Positions 43,012 to 51,457 of a stretch of DNA of 64,000 nt are shown here, piece after piece. Location: the NCBI GenBank assembly GCA_030427085.1, contig JAUHXH010000004.1, positions 124,001 to 188,000 on the forward strand, in the 5' to 3' direction. The notes under the pieces are model-generated. The model saw nothing but the letters and a program-made list of their open reading frames with translations. It had not been told where the DNA came from and did not search any database. Both the position numbers and the translations under genes were made by a program. The DNA is from Gammaproteobacteria bacterium. Its GTDB lineage: Bacteria > Pseudomonadota > Gammaproteobacteria > Pseudomonadales > Halieaceae. How positions within the stretch are numbered: position 1 is the stretch's first letter; every line of letters begins with the position of its first letter.

Positions 43012-44067
43012 ATGGCAAAAATATTGATGGCAGGCTGCCGATTCATCTTTTGGCCACAGAGCGCAGCATTAGCCTCGTGCCTGATGTTGTGCTGTTTACT
43101 GGCGCTACCTGTGGCGGCAGAACCATTGATCAAGATTGCCGTAATCTCCGACCTGAATGGCCGTTACGGCACGGTGGGCTATCACGAACGAGTGCGCGCG
43201 GCGGTCCGGCATATCATCGACCGCGCGCCCGATCTGGTGATCTGCACCGGCGATATGGTGGCCGGTCAGCAGCCACACCCGCTTCTGTCCCGTGGGCACC
43301 TGTCCGACATGTGGGACGCGTTTGATCAACAGGTACGCCAGCCTTTGCGGCAGGCCGGGATTCCCCTGGCGATGACGCCCGGCAATCACGATGCCTCCGC
43401 CTATTCGCAGTTTTCCCGGGAACGTACCCTGTATCGGGAGCGACAACTCGCCCACCCCCCTCCACAGACCCTGCTGAAACACCACGACTACCCCTTTCGC
43501 TACGCCTTTGAGATGGATGGCGTGGTGTTCCTGTCACTGGATGCTACTCGCCCCGGAGCGCTGGATCCGGACCAGCGCCGCTGGATTGAGGAGACACTGG
43601 CAGACCACGGCTCACACCGCCCTCGCGTACTCTTCGGGCACCTCCCGCTGCAAGCGTTTGGACGGGGGCGGGAGCGCGATGTGCTCGACGACGGTCTGCT
43701 GGAAGAAATCATTGCGGCACCCGGCACGATTTACCTCAGCGGGCACCACCACGCGTACTACCCCGGCTGGCGTGACAACATCACCATGTTGAGTGTGGGC
43801 AACCTCGGCGGCAATCCGCGCCGCCTGGTGGGTAGCGGGCAGCGCAACGGCTTTGGCTACGCCTGGCTGGAAATCGACAGCGATGGCCACTTCCAGGTAG
43901 ATCATTGGCAGGCGCCCGCTTACGACACCGCACTGGACCAGACGCATCTGCCGGCAGAACTGGGCGTTGGTCAGTGGCGCCTGCAGCGACTGGATCTGGT
44001 AGAGGGTCTACCGGTGATCCCGTCGGAGGCCGGCCGCGTATCTTCGGAGTCGGACAGCGCGCACTGA
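43012..44067 (+). CDS. Secreted calcineurin-like metallophosphoesterase
   Basis: 351 residues. A hydrophobic signal region ends at VAA-E near residue 37. Metal motifs are ISDLNG (Asn where many members have His), CTGDMV, TPGNHDAS, FGHLPLQ and SGHHHAYY, so the two-metal centre is essentially complete. It would cleave a phosphoester in the periplasm or outside. It is divergent from the secreted kinase-like gene, with 37 bases between the start codons. Confidence 0.87.
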   Translation: MAKILMAGCRFIFWPQSAALASCLMLCCLLALPVAAEPLIKIAVISDLNGRYGTVGYHERVRAAVRHIIDRAPDLVICTGDMVAGQQPHPLLSRGHLSDMWDAFDQQVRQPLRQAGIPLAMTPGNHDASAYSQFSRERTLYRERQLAHPPPQTLLKHHDYPFRYAFEMDGVVFLSLDATRPGALDPDQRRWIEETLADHGSHRPRVLFGHLPLQAFGRGRERDVLDDGLLEEIIAAPGTIYLSGHHHAYYPGWRDNITMLSVGNLGGNPRRLVGSGQRNGFGYAWLEIDSDGHFQVDHWQAPAYDTALDQTHLPAELGVGQWRLQRLDLVEGLPVIPSEAGRVSSESDSAH

Positions 44068-44079
44068 TACACAAGATCC

Positions 44080-44136
44080 ACAACGACAATTACAACGACA
44101 ATCTCTAAACCTATCTCTAAACCTATCTCGAAACCA
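44080..44136. repeat. Two adjacent sets of 12-bp tandem repeats
   Basis: ACAACGACAAT(T/C) occurs twice (44080-44103), followed by ATCTCTAAACCT twice and a variant third copy ATCTCGAAACCA (44101-44136). Both sets have a 12-bp period. They fill the gap between the phosphoesterase stop and the ribosome site of the MFS gene. Confidence 0.7.
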
Positions 44137-44147
44137 AGGGGCACCCA

Positions 44148-45473
44148 ATGAGCGCCGATCAAACAGCAGCGATCCCCCCCGGCCGATTCCTCGGCATACA
44201 CCTGCAGCCCGAAACCAGCCGGGGGCACATGATCACGTTCTACCTGTGCTGTTATGCCTGCATCATGCTGGCCACGTTTGTGCCGCAGACCCAGCCCTTC
44301 CTGCTCAACGATGTGCTGGGCTTGAATCCCGCCGAGCAGGGTGTGATCAGCGGCAACCTCAATTTCTGGGGTGAAATAGTGATCATCCTCACCGTGGGTA
44401 TCTGGGGCAGCCTGTCGGATCGCATCGGGCGCCGCGCTGTCACCGGCCTCGGTTTCCTGCTGATTTCCATTAGCATCGCGCTCTACGGCTTCAGCACCGA
44501 CTTGTGGCATCTCTACTTCGCCCGGGTGGTCTATTCCACCGGCATTGCCGCTGTGACCACCATGCTGATTACGCTGATGGCGGATTACGCCAGCGACAAT
44601 AGCCGTGGTAAAGCCACCGGCTTTCTCGGTGTTATGAACGGCCTGGGGGCAATGACCGCAGCACTGGCGCTGCTACGCCTGCCCGCCATTTTCCAGGCCC
44701 AGGGTTTTGACGCGTCGGGCGCCGCACAAAGCACCTACGCATTGATGGCGGCGGTTACCCTGTTCATTGCCGGGCTGATGTTTTTCGGCCTGAAGCGCGG
44801 CGCGCCGATACACACGGAAACTCGCGCTCCGATGCTCCAGCAACTGCGCGAAGGTGTGGCCCAGGTCCGCGAGCCCCTGATCGCATTGGCTTACTGCGCC
44901 AGTTTTGTGGCACGCGGTAATCTCGCCGTGGTGGGGACATTCTTCACCCTGTGGGCGACGCTCTACGGCACCTCCGAACTGGGCATGAGCTCGGCTGAGG
45001 CCGTTGCCAAAGGCGGACAGGTGGTCGCGATCTCCTACGCCGCATCCCTGCTCAGCGCGCCTATATTCGGTTTGATGACCGATCGCCTCAATCGTGTGAC
45101 TGCCCTGGCTATTACTCTGGCCATCAGCGCCGTGGGTTATGGCTCTACTTTTTGGGTAGACAACCCCTTCGGCGGCCCTGCGCTGGTGTGCCTGATATTG
45201 ATCGGCATGGCCGAGGTGGGCTGCATTATCACCAGTGGTGTGTTGATTGCGCAGTACGCCCCGCCGCAACTGCGGGGCTCGGTGGTGGGCATCTTTACCC
45301 TCGCGGGTGCGCTGGGGATTCTGATTGCCAGCATCGTGGGCGGTTATTTATTTGATCACTGGCTGAAGAGCGGCCCCTTCGTGTTCTTCGGGGCCGTATC
45401 GGCGGTGGTACTGGTGGGCGCGGTGGTGCTACGCCGCCGGTCCGTCCACCGCTTGAGCGTCGAGGCGGTCTGA
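44148..45473 (+). CDS. MFS transporter
   Basis: 441 residues, 12 predicted helices. Loop 2-3 motif GSLSDRIGRRAVTG and its second-half copy GLMTDRLNRVTA are present. It is closely similar in layout to the MFS protein at 32096-33397, sharing the FVARG-x-L-x-VVG/VIG-FF helix 7 pattern. Substrate unknown. No TGTGAC-type operator precedes it. Its end overlaps the convergent symporter gene by 45 bases. Confidence 0.88.
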   Translation: MSADQTAAIPPGRFLGIHLQPETSRGHMITFYLCCYACIMLATFVPQTQPFLLNDVLGLNPAEQGVISGNLNFWGEIVIILTVGIWGSLSDRIGRRAVTGLGFLLISISIALYGFSTDLWHLYFARVVYSTGIAAVTTMLITLMADYASDNSRGKATGFLGVMNGLGAMTAALALLRLPAIFQAQGFDASGAAQSTYALMAAVTLFIAGLMFFGLKRGAPIHTETRAPMLQQLREGVAQVREPLIALAYCASFVARGNLAVVGTFFTLWATLYGTSELGMSSAEAVAKGGQVVAISYAASLLSAPIFGLMTDRLNRVTALAITLAISAVGYGSTFWVDNPFGGPALVCLILIGMAEVGCIITSGVLIAQYAPPQLRGSVVGIFTLAGALGILIASIVGGYLFDHWLKSGPFVFFGAVSAVVLVGAVVLRRRSVHRLSVEAV

Positions 45474-46886
45474 AGCTGGCGACAAACGGGTACCCAGATA
45501 CAACACCAACAAGCCGACCAAAATGCCCGGCATGCCTTCGTAACAGAAGCTGTGCCAACCCAGCCAGCGCCAGATCAGGGCGGTCGCCAGACCGCCGCCC
45601 AGCGCCAGCAGCGACAGCGTTTGCGTGGGCCGGTAGCCCAGACACAGGGCCAGCAACAATGGACCGAAGGCACTGGCTAGACCCGACCAGGACAGTATCA
45701 CCAGGTTGAACACGCTCTGGCTGTTGGACAGTGCCAGCAGCAACGCGACCGTGGTGATACCCAGCGTGGTGAGTTTGATCAGGTAGGTGGCATGCACCGG
45801 CTTGGCCAGGAAGTCGTGGGTAATCGCCGCGGAGCAGCTCAGAATCAGCGAATCCGCAGTAGACATGGTAGCGGCGAAAATACCCGCGAGGATCAAGCCC
45901 GCCAGCACCGGCGGCAGCAGTTCGCTGGCCATGGTGGGCAGCGCCAGTTCAGCATCAAAGTTGGCGCTTTCTCCCAGATAGATGCGCGACAGCAAGCCGA
46001 CCGCCGTAGCCGCCGCATAGAAGGCGGTAAACCAGAGGTAGTACCACAGGCGAGCACGGTTCATCAGTGCGCCGTCGTTCAGCGTCATGAAGCGGACCAT
46101 CACGTGGGGCTGGCCGATCACCGAGAAACCGGCGAACATCCAGCCGACAAGAAATATCACCGCGCCGCCAACACCACCCAGCACCGGGTTATCCAGAGTC
46201 CAGCGGGTGAAATCAGGAATTTGCTGCATATCGTGCAGCGCTGCTGCCGGACCACCCAGCGCATTGACCGTGACCACCAGCAACAGGGCCATGGCCACAA
46301 TCATGATGAAGGACTGCACGGCGTCGGTCCAAATAGAGGCTCTGATACCACCCGCCAGACAATACAGGGCTACCAACACTGCACCCACAACAGCGCCCAT
46401 CCAATCTGGCCAGCCGAGCAAAACGTGCAGGGCCTTGGACCCGGCCACCAGTTGCGCGCCAGCGTAAGTCAGCAGGAACACCAGGGATATCAGCCCGATA
46501 ACACGCTGCACTGTGCCCTGCCCCGGCCCCGGCCCATACCAGTGGCTCAACACGCCCGCGTAACTGACCTGACCAGTGCGAGCAGCCGCCTCTCGGAGAC
46601 GGGCATGTACAAACATCGAACCGAGGTAGTCGCCGAGGATCCAACCCAGCATTAACCAGATGGCGGGGAAGCCGGTGACATAGGTGTACCCGATGACACC
46701 GATAAACATGTAGCCACTGTTGTTGGTGGCCACCGCCGACAGGCCCACCAGCCAGGGGGCGATGCTGCTGTCGGCGATGTAATAGTCTTTGCCCGTACCG
46801 CGACTGCGCCGGGCGGAGGAAATCCCCACCAGTGTAATCGCCACCAGGAAGCCCACGAAGGAGGCGATCATCACTGGCTGGTCCAT
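45429..46886 (-). CDS. Sodium:solute symporter (SSS family), in the ectoine operon
   Basis: 485 residues, about 13 membrane helices. Blocks include ADSSIAPWLVGLSAVATNNSGYMFIG, GGIRASIWTDAVQSFIMI, GQPHVMVRFM and FAATMSTADSLILSCSAAI, typical of PutP-like sodium symporters. The start is only 2 bases after the ask stop, so it is the last gene of ectABC-ask. The position suggests uptake of proline, ectoine or another compatible solute during osmotic stress; that substrate is inferred from context. Confidence 0.9.
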   Translation of the reverse strand: MDQPVMIASFVGFLVAITLVGISSARRSRGTGKDYYIADSSIAPWLVGLSAVATNNSGYMFIGVIGYTYVTGFPAIWLMLGWILGDYLGSMFVHARLREAAARTGQVSYAGVLSHWYGPGPGQGTVQRVIGLISLVFLLTYAGAQLVAGSKALHVLLGWPDWMGAVVGAVLVALYCLAGGIRASIWTDAVQSFIMIVAMALLLVVTVNALGGPAAALHDMQQIPDFTRWTLDNPVLGGVGGAVIFLVGWMFAGFSVIGQPHVMVRFMTLNDGALMNRARLWYYLWFTAFYAAATAVGLLSRIYLGESANFDAELALPTMASELLPPVLAGLILAGIFAATMSTADSLILSCSAAITHDFLAKPVHATYLIKLTTLGITTVALLLALSNSQSVFNLVILSWSGLASAFGPLLLALCLGYRPTQTLSLLALGGGLATALIWRWLGWHSFCYEGMPGILVGLLVLYLGTRLSPASDRLDAQAVDGPAA

Positions 46887-46888
46887 GG

Positions 46889-48334
46889 TCAGCCGGTCGC
46901 CAGGCAGATGGCGGTGCCGTGGTCGTGCACCTCCACCAGCGACTCGTGAAGGCTTTTGATCGCCGCCTCGTAGTCGGACTCACGCAGCACGAACTGCATG
47001 TCTACCTGACGCATGGACTGGTGCAAAGCCTGCACCGAAACGCCCGCGCCGGCCAGCGCCGACACCGCGCGCGCCAACAGGCCAGTCACTTCAAGGTCGC
47101 TACCGATGGCGGACACAATCGACACTTTGGTCTGGTCGATCTCGGCCTCGGGATAGATCTCCTCCAGCGCATGGCGAATTCGCTTCACGGTTTTCAGGTT
47201 ACATGCCAGGTAGTGCGTGACCGTGTTGGCATTGATGTCCTTGGCGATGATCTGACCCTTGAAGCGGCGAATCACGGCCATGATTTCACGGTCGTACTGG
47301 TCGATCTGCCCGGCCATATCCTGGTCAAACAGCTCCAGTGCATAGATACCGCGGCTGCCGGCAATAATCTCCACCTGCGGCGTGGTGCTCACGTAGTCGG
47401 AGGTGATCAGCGTGCCCGCGTGTTCCGGCTCGAAGGTGTTCTTCACCCGCAGCGGAATATTGTGCTGGCGCAGACCCTTGGCCGCTTTGGGGTGAATCGC
47501 TTCCATCCCCAGGTTGGCCAATTGGTCCGCCACATCGTAGTTGGTGCGGCCGATCGGCACCACGTTGGCCTCGCCCACCAGGCGAGGGTCGGCACTGCTG
47601 AGGTGAAACTCCTTGTGAATAATAGCTTCGCGCGCACCGGTCAATACGGCGATGCGGCTGAAGGTCATTTCCGAGTAGCCGCGATCGAATGTGGACATCA
47701 AGCCCAGTGCGGTGTGTGCGTAGCCGGTCACGATAGGCAGTGTGGTGGTGACATCGATATCGGCAAAAGCTCGCTGGATACGCTCGTCCAGATCCACGTG
47801 CTCTTCGCTGCGCCAGCCGGTCAGGTCGACGAAGCAGGCGTTCACGCCATCGCGGCGCAACAGTTGCGCGGTGTTCCAGGCACTTTGCGCTTCACCAATA
47901 CTGGCCAGCATTTCCCGCACCGTGGCCAGGTGAGCCTCCAGCGAAAAATGGCCGTGCTCACACAACTGCTGCAAGCTGTCGAGGCAGGCTTCTGCCGAAG
48001 ACAGGCGCTCCTCGATGAAATGGTTGGCGCGCTCAATTGCTATTGCGTCTTCGAACAGCGAAGCATTAATACCAAACATTTCCTCGCGCAGCGCAGCCAG
48101 TTCCTCGCGCCAGCAGGCGTCGATTTCACTACCCGAAAACAGCGCGAACACACCCGGGCGCCCGGTTTTCTTGTGTTCCAGTAAACGGTTGGTGATACCA
48201 CCATAGGCCGAGACCACCAGCACACGGCCGTAAGCCGCCTCAGCACGCCCGCCGGCCAGGACAATATTGTCCCGCACAGCGGTGTAGTCAGACATAGAGG
48301 TGCCACCGATTTTCTCTACGGTATGAGAGTGCAT
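46889..48334 (-). CDS. ask: Aspartate kinase of the ectoine pathway (Ask_Ect)
   Basis: 481 residues. KIGGTSM is the aspartokinase signature at residues 8-14, and the two ACT domains are C-terminal (KVSIVSAIGSDLEVTGLLARA and QVDMQFVLRESDYEAAIKSL). It phosphorylates aspartate to feed aspartate semialdehyde to EctB. Specialised, feedback-relaxed aspartokinases are commonly linked to ect genes. ATG 48334 has AGAGG five bases upstream. Confidence 0.93.
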   Translation of the reverse strand: MHSHTVEKIGGTSMSDYTAVRDNIVLAGGRAEAAYGRVLVVSAYGGITNRLLEHKKTGRPGVFALFSGSEIDACWREELAALREEMFGINASLFEDAIAIERANHFIEERLSSAEACLDSLQQLCEHGHFSLEAHLATVREMLASIGEAQSAWNTAQLLRRDGVNACFVDLTGWRSEEHVDLDERIQRAFADIDVTTTLPIVTGYAHTALGLMSTFDRGYSEMTFSRIAVLTGAREAIIHKEFHLSSADPRLVGEANVVPIGRTNYDVADQLANLGMEAIHPKAAKGLRQHNIPLRVKNTFEPEHAGTLITSDYVSTTPQVEIIAGSRGIYALELFDQDMAGQIDQYDREIMAVIRRFKGQIIAKDINANTVTHYLACNLKTVKRIRHALEEIYPEAEIDQTKVSIVSAIGSDLEVTGLLARAVSALAGAGVSVQALHQSMRQVDMQFVLRESDYEAAIKSLHESLVEVHDHGTAICLATG

Positions 48335-48363
48335 GTCGTCCTCTTGTTCAGGTTTTGTCGGTG

Positions 48364-48768
48364 TTACACCGCAATCGCAGGCGCTTCCAGTTCATAAGCC
48401 CCTTCACTGTTGTGCACTTCAGTGCCCGACAAAGGCGGATTGAAGACACAGGCCATGATCATTTCCTTGCTGGCACGCAGGATGTGCTCGTCATGCTTGT
48501 CGAGGATGTACAGCGTGCCCGGCTTGATTGGGTACACCTTGCCATCGGCCAGGGTTTCTACTTCGCCCTCTCCGGAGACGCAGTACACCGACTCCAGATG
48601 GTTCTGGTAGTGCATTCGGAAGTCGGCACCTTCGTAAATGGTGGTGATGTGAAAGGAGAAGCCCATGTTGTCGTTCTTCAGCAACATGCGCGTGCTCTCC
48701 CAGTTTCCATCGGGGGACACAATGCGGCGCTCGCTGTTGCGAGCCTGTTCAAGATCTCTAACTATCAT
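48364..48768 (-). CDS. ectC: Ectoine synthase EctC
   Basis: 134 residues, cupin fold. [25 protein letters not shown] at the start (two parts), [31 protein letters not shown] and [16 protein letters not shown] contain the conserved Glu, Tyr and His ligands for the iron centre. It closes N-gamma-acetyl-diaminobutyrate to ectoine. Third gene of the operon. Confidence 0.97.
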   Translation of the reverse strand: MIVRDLEQARNSERRIVSPDGNWESTRMLLKNDNMGFSFHITTIYEGADFRMHYQNHLESVYCVSGEGEVETLADGKVYPIKPGTLYILDKHDEHILRASKEMIMACVFNPPLSGTEVHNSEGAYELEAPAIAV

Positions 48769-48806
48769 TACTACTACCTGTCTTAAGTCTGTTATGCGGT
48801 CGCCCT

Positions 48807-50123
48807 TCAGGCGACCCGTCGTTGTTCAATTTCGGTATCGAAGTAGTCCACTTCCTCGGGGATCGAATCCTGCCTGGAGCAAGCCAGCTCGATGGACTGC
48901 TCGACGATGTCGATACCCAGTTCCAGCGAACGCTCGGAAATGGTCAGCGGGCACAGGAACTTCACTACCTGGTCGTCGCAGCCGCTGGTTTCAATCACCA
49001 GGCCCTGCTTGAAGGCGTGGCGAGTAATGGCGCTGGCGATGTTGCCGTCGACACAGTTAATGCCCTGGAACATACCGCGGCCGCGCGTGGTGAAATTGCC
49101 TTCGCCGTGACGCGCTACGATGCTGTCCAGTCGCTTGGAAATGTATTCACCCTTGCTCACAACAGACTGGGCGAATGCATCATCAGCCCAGTAGTGTTCG
49201 ATCGCCGCACGTGCGGTGACGAACGCCAGGTTGTTGCCGCGGAAGGTGCCGTTGTGCTCACCGGGCTTCCACTGATCCAGCTCCGGCTTGATTAACACCA
49301 CCGCAAAGGGCAGGCCGTAACCGCTCAAGGATTTGGACAGGGTTACGATGTCTGGCGTGATGCCCGCCGCTTCAAAGCTGAAGAAGCTGCCGGTACGACC
49401 GCAGCCAGCCTGAATGTCGTCAACAATCAGCAGTACGTCGTGCTTGCGGCACACCAGCTCCAGATTGCGCAGCCACTCGAAGGACGCAGCGTTGATGCCG
49501 CCCTCGCCCTGTACAGTTTCTACGATCACTGCCGCCGGCAAATCTACGCCGCTGCTGGAGTCGGTGAGCACCTTGTCCAGATAGGCAGTGGTGTCGATGT
49601 CGTCACCCAGATAGCCGTCATAGGGCATACGGGTGGTGCCGTTCAGGGACACGCCCGCTGCACCGCGGTGGTGGGAGTTACCCGTCGCCGCCAGGGAGCC
49701 CAGGCTGACGCCGTGGAAACCGTTGGTGAAGGAGATTACGTTCTCCCGACCAGTGATGTTCCGCGCCAGTTTCAGCGCCGCTTCTACCGCATTTGTGCCG
49801 GTAGGGCCGGTGAACTGCATCACGTAATCCATGCTGCGCGGCTTCAGGATGCGCTCGTTGAAGCTCTCCAGAAACTCACCCTTGGCTCGGGTGTGCAGGT
49901 CCAGGCCGTGAGTGATGCCATCGTCGGTGATGTAGCGCACCAGCTCTTCCTTGAACAGGGGGTTGTTGTGCCCGTAGTTCAGGGTGCCTGCGCCGGCCAG
50001 GAAGTCCAGATAGCCGGTGCCGTCCTCATCGAACAGGTACTCGCCGCGGGCGCGGTGGAATACCCGGGGGAAGGAACGGGCGTAACTTTGAACTTCCGAT
50101 TCAATCTCTTCAAAAATCTTCAT
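48807..50123 (-). CDS. ectB: Diaminobutyrate-2-oxoglutarate transaminase EctB
   Basis: 438 residues, class III aminotransferase. Blocks: [67 protein letters not shown], and the PLP lysine in [10 protein letters not shown] near residue 268. It converts aspartate semialdehyde to L-2,4-diaminobutyrate. Its start overlaps the ectA stop by 4 bases. Confidence 0.97.
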   Translation of the reverse strand: MKIFEEIESEVQSYARSFPRVFHRARGEYLFDEDGTGYLDFLAGAGTLNYGHNNPLFKEELVRYITDDGITHGLDLHTRAKGEFLESFNERILKPRSMDYVMQFTGPTGTNAVEAALKLARNITGRENVISFTNGFHGVSLGSLAATGNSHHRGAAGVSLNGTTRMPYDGYLGDDIDTTAYLDKVLTDSSSGVDLPAAVIVETVQGEGGINAASFEWLRNLELVCRKHDVLLIVDDIQAGCGRTGSFFSFEAAGITPDIVTLSKSLSGYGLPFAVVLIKPELDQWKPGEHNGTFRGNNLAFVTARAAIEHYWADDAFAQSVVSKGEYISKRLDSIVARHGEGNFTTRGRGMFQGINCVDGNIASAITRHAFKQGLVIETSGCDDQVVKFLCPLTISERSLELGIDIVEQSIELACSRQDSIPEEVDYFDTEIEQRRVA

Positions 50124-50680
50124 GCGAACAACTCCTTGGGGCGTACTGCGCCCGTTGATGACTGGGGTCGCGTACGGGCGGGGATGGGCCCGATACGCAG
50201 TAATTCTTCGGCCTCGTGTTGGCCATTAAAGTGGGTATCGCGCTGGAAATAGTCCTGATACTCAAACGACAGACCGAACTCGCGGGCGAACCCGGCAAAC
50301 ATGGCGCGGGAGGCGTCATTGGACGGTGTGACCGTGGTTTCCAGGTGGGTCACTTCCGCGCAGATGTCGCGCTCCAGCAGGTTGGCCAGCATCTGCCGGG
50401 CCAGGCCCTTGCCGCGGGCCACTTCGTGCACCGCAACCTGCCAGATGAACAGCGTGCCGGGGTGGGCCGGCAGCAGGTAACCGGTGATCGCACCGACCAC
50501 CTCGCCATTCATCACCGCCAGCACCGAGGTGTGACGAAAATGGGTGCACTGCAGCAAATTGCAGTACAGGGAGTTTTCATCCAGAGGCGGGCAATGATTG
50601 ACCAGCCGGTGCAGCTCAGCGCCGTCTTCCGGGTGGGGGGGGCGGAGCTCTATGGCCTCGCCCGAATATTTAGAACACAT
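50120..50680 (-). CDS. ectA: Diaminobutyrate acetyltransferase EctA
   Basis: 186 residues, GNAT fold. [36 protein letters not shown], the acetyl-CoA loop [12 protein letters not shown], and [16 protein letters not shown] are family blocks. It acetylates diaminobutyrate. The ATG at 50680 has only a weak ribosome site. A strong promoter lies 38 bases upstream of the start codon. First gene of ectABC-ask-symporter. Confidence 0.96.
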   Translation of the reverse strand: MCSKYSGEAIELRPPHPEDGAELHRLVNHCPPLDENSLYCNLLQCTHFRHTSVLAVMNGEVVGAITGYLLPAHPGTLFIWQVAVHEVARGKGLARQMLANLLERDICAEVTHLETTVTPSNDASRAMFAGFAREFGLSFEYQDYFQRDTHFNGQHEAEELLRIGPIPARTRPQSSTGAVRPKELFA

Positions 50681-50717
50681 AAGAAAATATTTGAACTCTA
50701 ATCAAATTCAGCGCCGC

Positions 50718-50745
50718 ATTATACGCATACGCCGCAATATATCAA
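50718..50745 (-). promoter_or_regulatory. Sigma-70 type promoter of the ectoine operon
   Basis: On the minus strand, TTGATA (50745-50740), a 16-bp spacer, and TATAAT (50723-50718). Both boxes are near consensus. TGCGGCG is repeated directly on each side of the -10 region, a possible part of the EctR site. The surrounding 50690-50900 is AT-rich. Confidence 0.75.
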
Positions 50746-50920
50746 CGTAAGTGCTTGATTATGCTCAATTGTGCTTTGTGAATAATACATAGTGTGCGAA
50801 TAATTTATGCTAAATATGTGACGATTTTGCGTACAAAATGTATTGATCAGATAACAATGGCAGGTGTCAGGCACACGCGAGTGCGTATAAACTGCGCTTC
50901 CAACCAGAGAGGTGGCCGCA

Positions 50921-51457
50921 TTGGACCCCATCGAAGAAGTACTGACAGCACTACGGCGAGTGATCCGCGCGACGGACCTGCATTCGAAGCACCTGTCGAA
51001 AACCACCGGCCTGACCGCACCCCAGATCCTGCTAATGCAAGCCATCCGCAAGCGTGAGGACGGCGGCACCATCGGCGAGTTGGCCGGGGAAGTCAGCTTG
51101 AGTCAGGCCACGGTGACCAGCATTCTGGATCGACTGGAAAAGCGCGGCCTGGTGTTCCGTGAGCGCTCTACGGTAGACAAGCGCAAGGTCTATGCCTGCC
51201 TGACGGATGGGGGGCTGGAAACGCTGCAAGGCGCACCCATCCCCTTACAGGATCAGTTCGCCCGCCAGTTTCGCGACTTGCAGGAGTGGGAGCAGACCAT
51301 GATCATCGCCTCGCTGCAGCGGGTGGCCTATATGATGGACGCCGAGCACATCGACGCCGCCCCGGTACTCGATGTGGGCATTCTGGACCGGCACAGCGAA
51401 CACGGCCGCAACCCCGAGCAGTACCCCGCTAACCGGGAGGCGAGCAAGAAGGAGTAG
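50921..51457 (+). CDS. ectR: MarR-family ectoine regulator EctR
   Basis: 178 residues from TTG 50921, which has GAGG eight bases upstream; GTG 50912 is the alternative. Winged helix: TGLTAPQILLMQAIRKRE, GEVSLSQATVTSILDRLEKRGLV, and the wing ERSTVDKRKVYACLT. EctR is the known MarR-type repressor of ect operons in methanotrophs and other halotolerant bacteria, and is divergently oriented as here. The 240-base gap holds both promoters. Confidence 0.88.
   Translation: MDPIEEVLTALRRVIRATDLHSKHLSKTTGLTAPQILLMQAIRKREDGGTIGELAGEVSLSQATVTSILDRLEKRGLVFRERSTVDKRKVYACLTDGGLETLQGAPIPLQDQFARQFRDLQEWEQTMIIASLQRVAYMMDAEHIDAAPVLDVGILDRHSEHGRNPEQYPANREASKKE

Noticed and set aside
46919-48184. 421-aa frame antisense to ask
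   Set aside because: Shadow of the aspartokinase gene in GC-rich sequence; no known domain.
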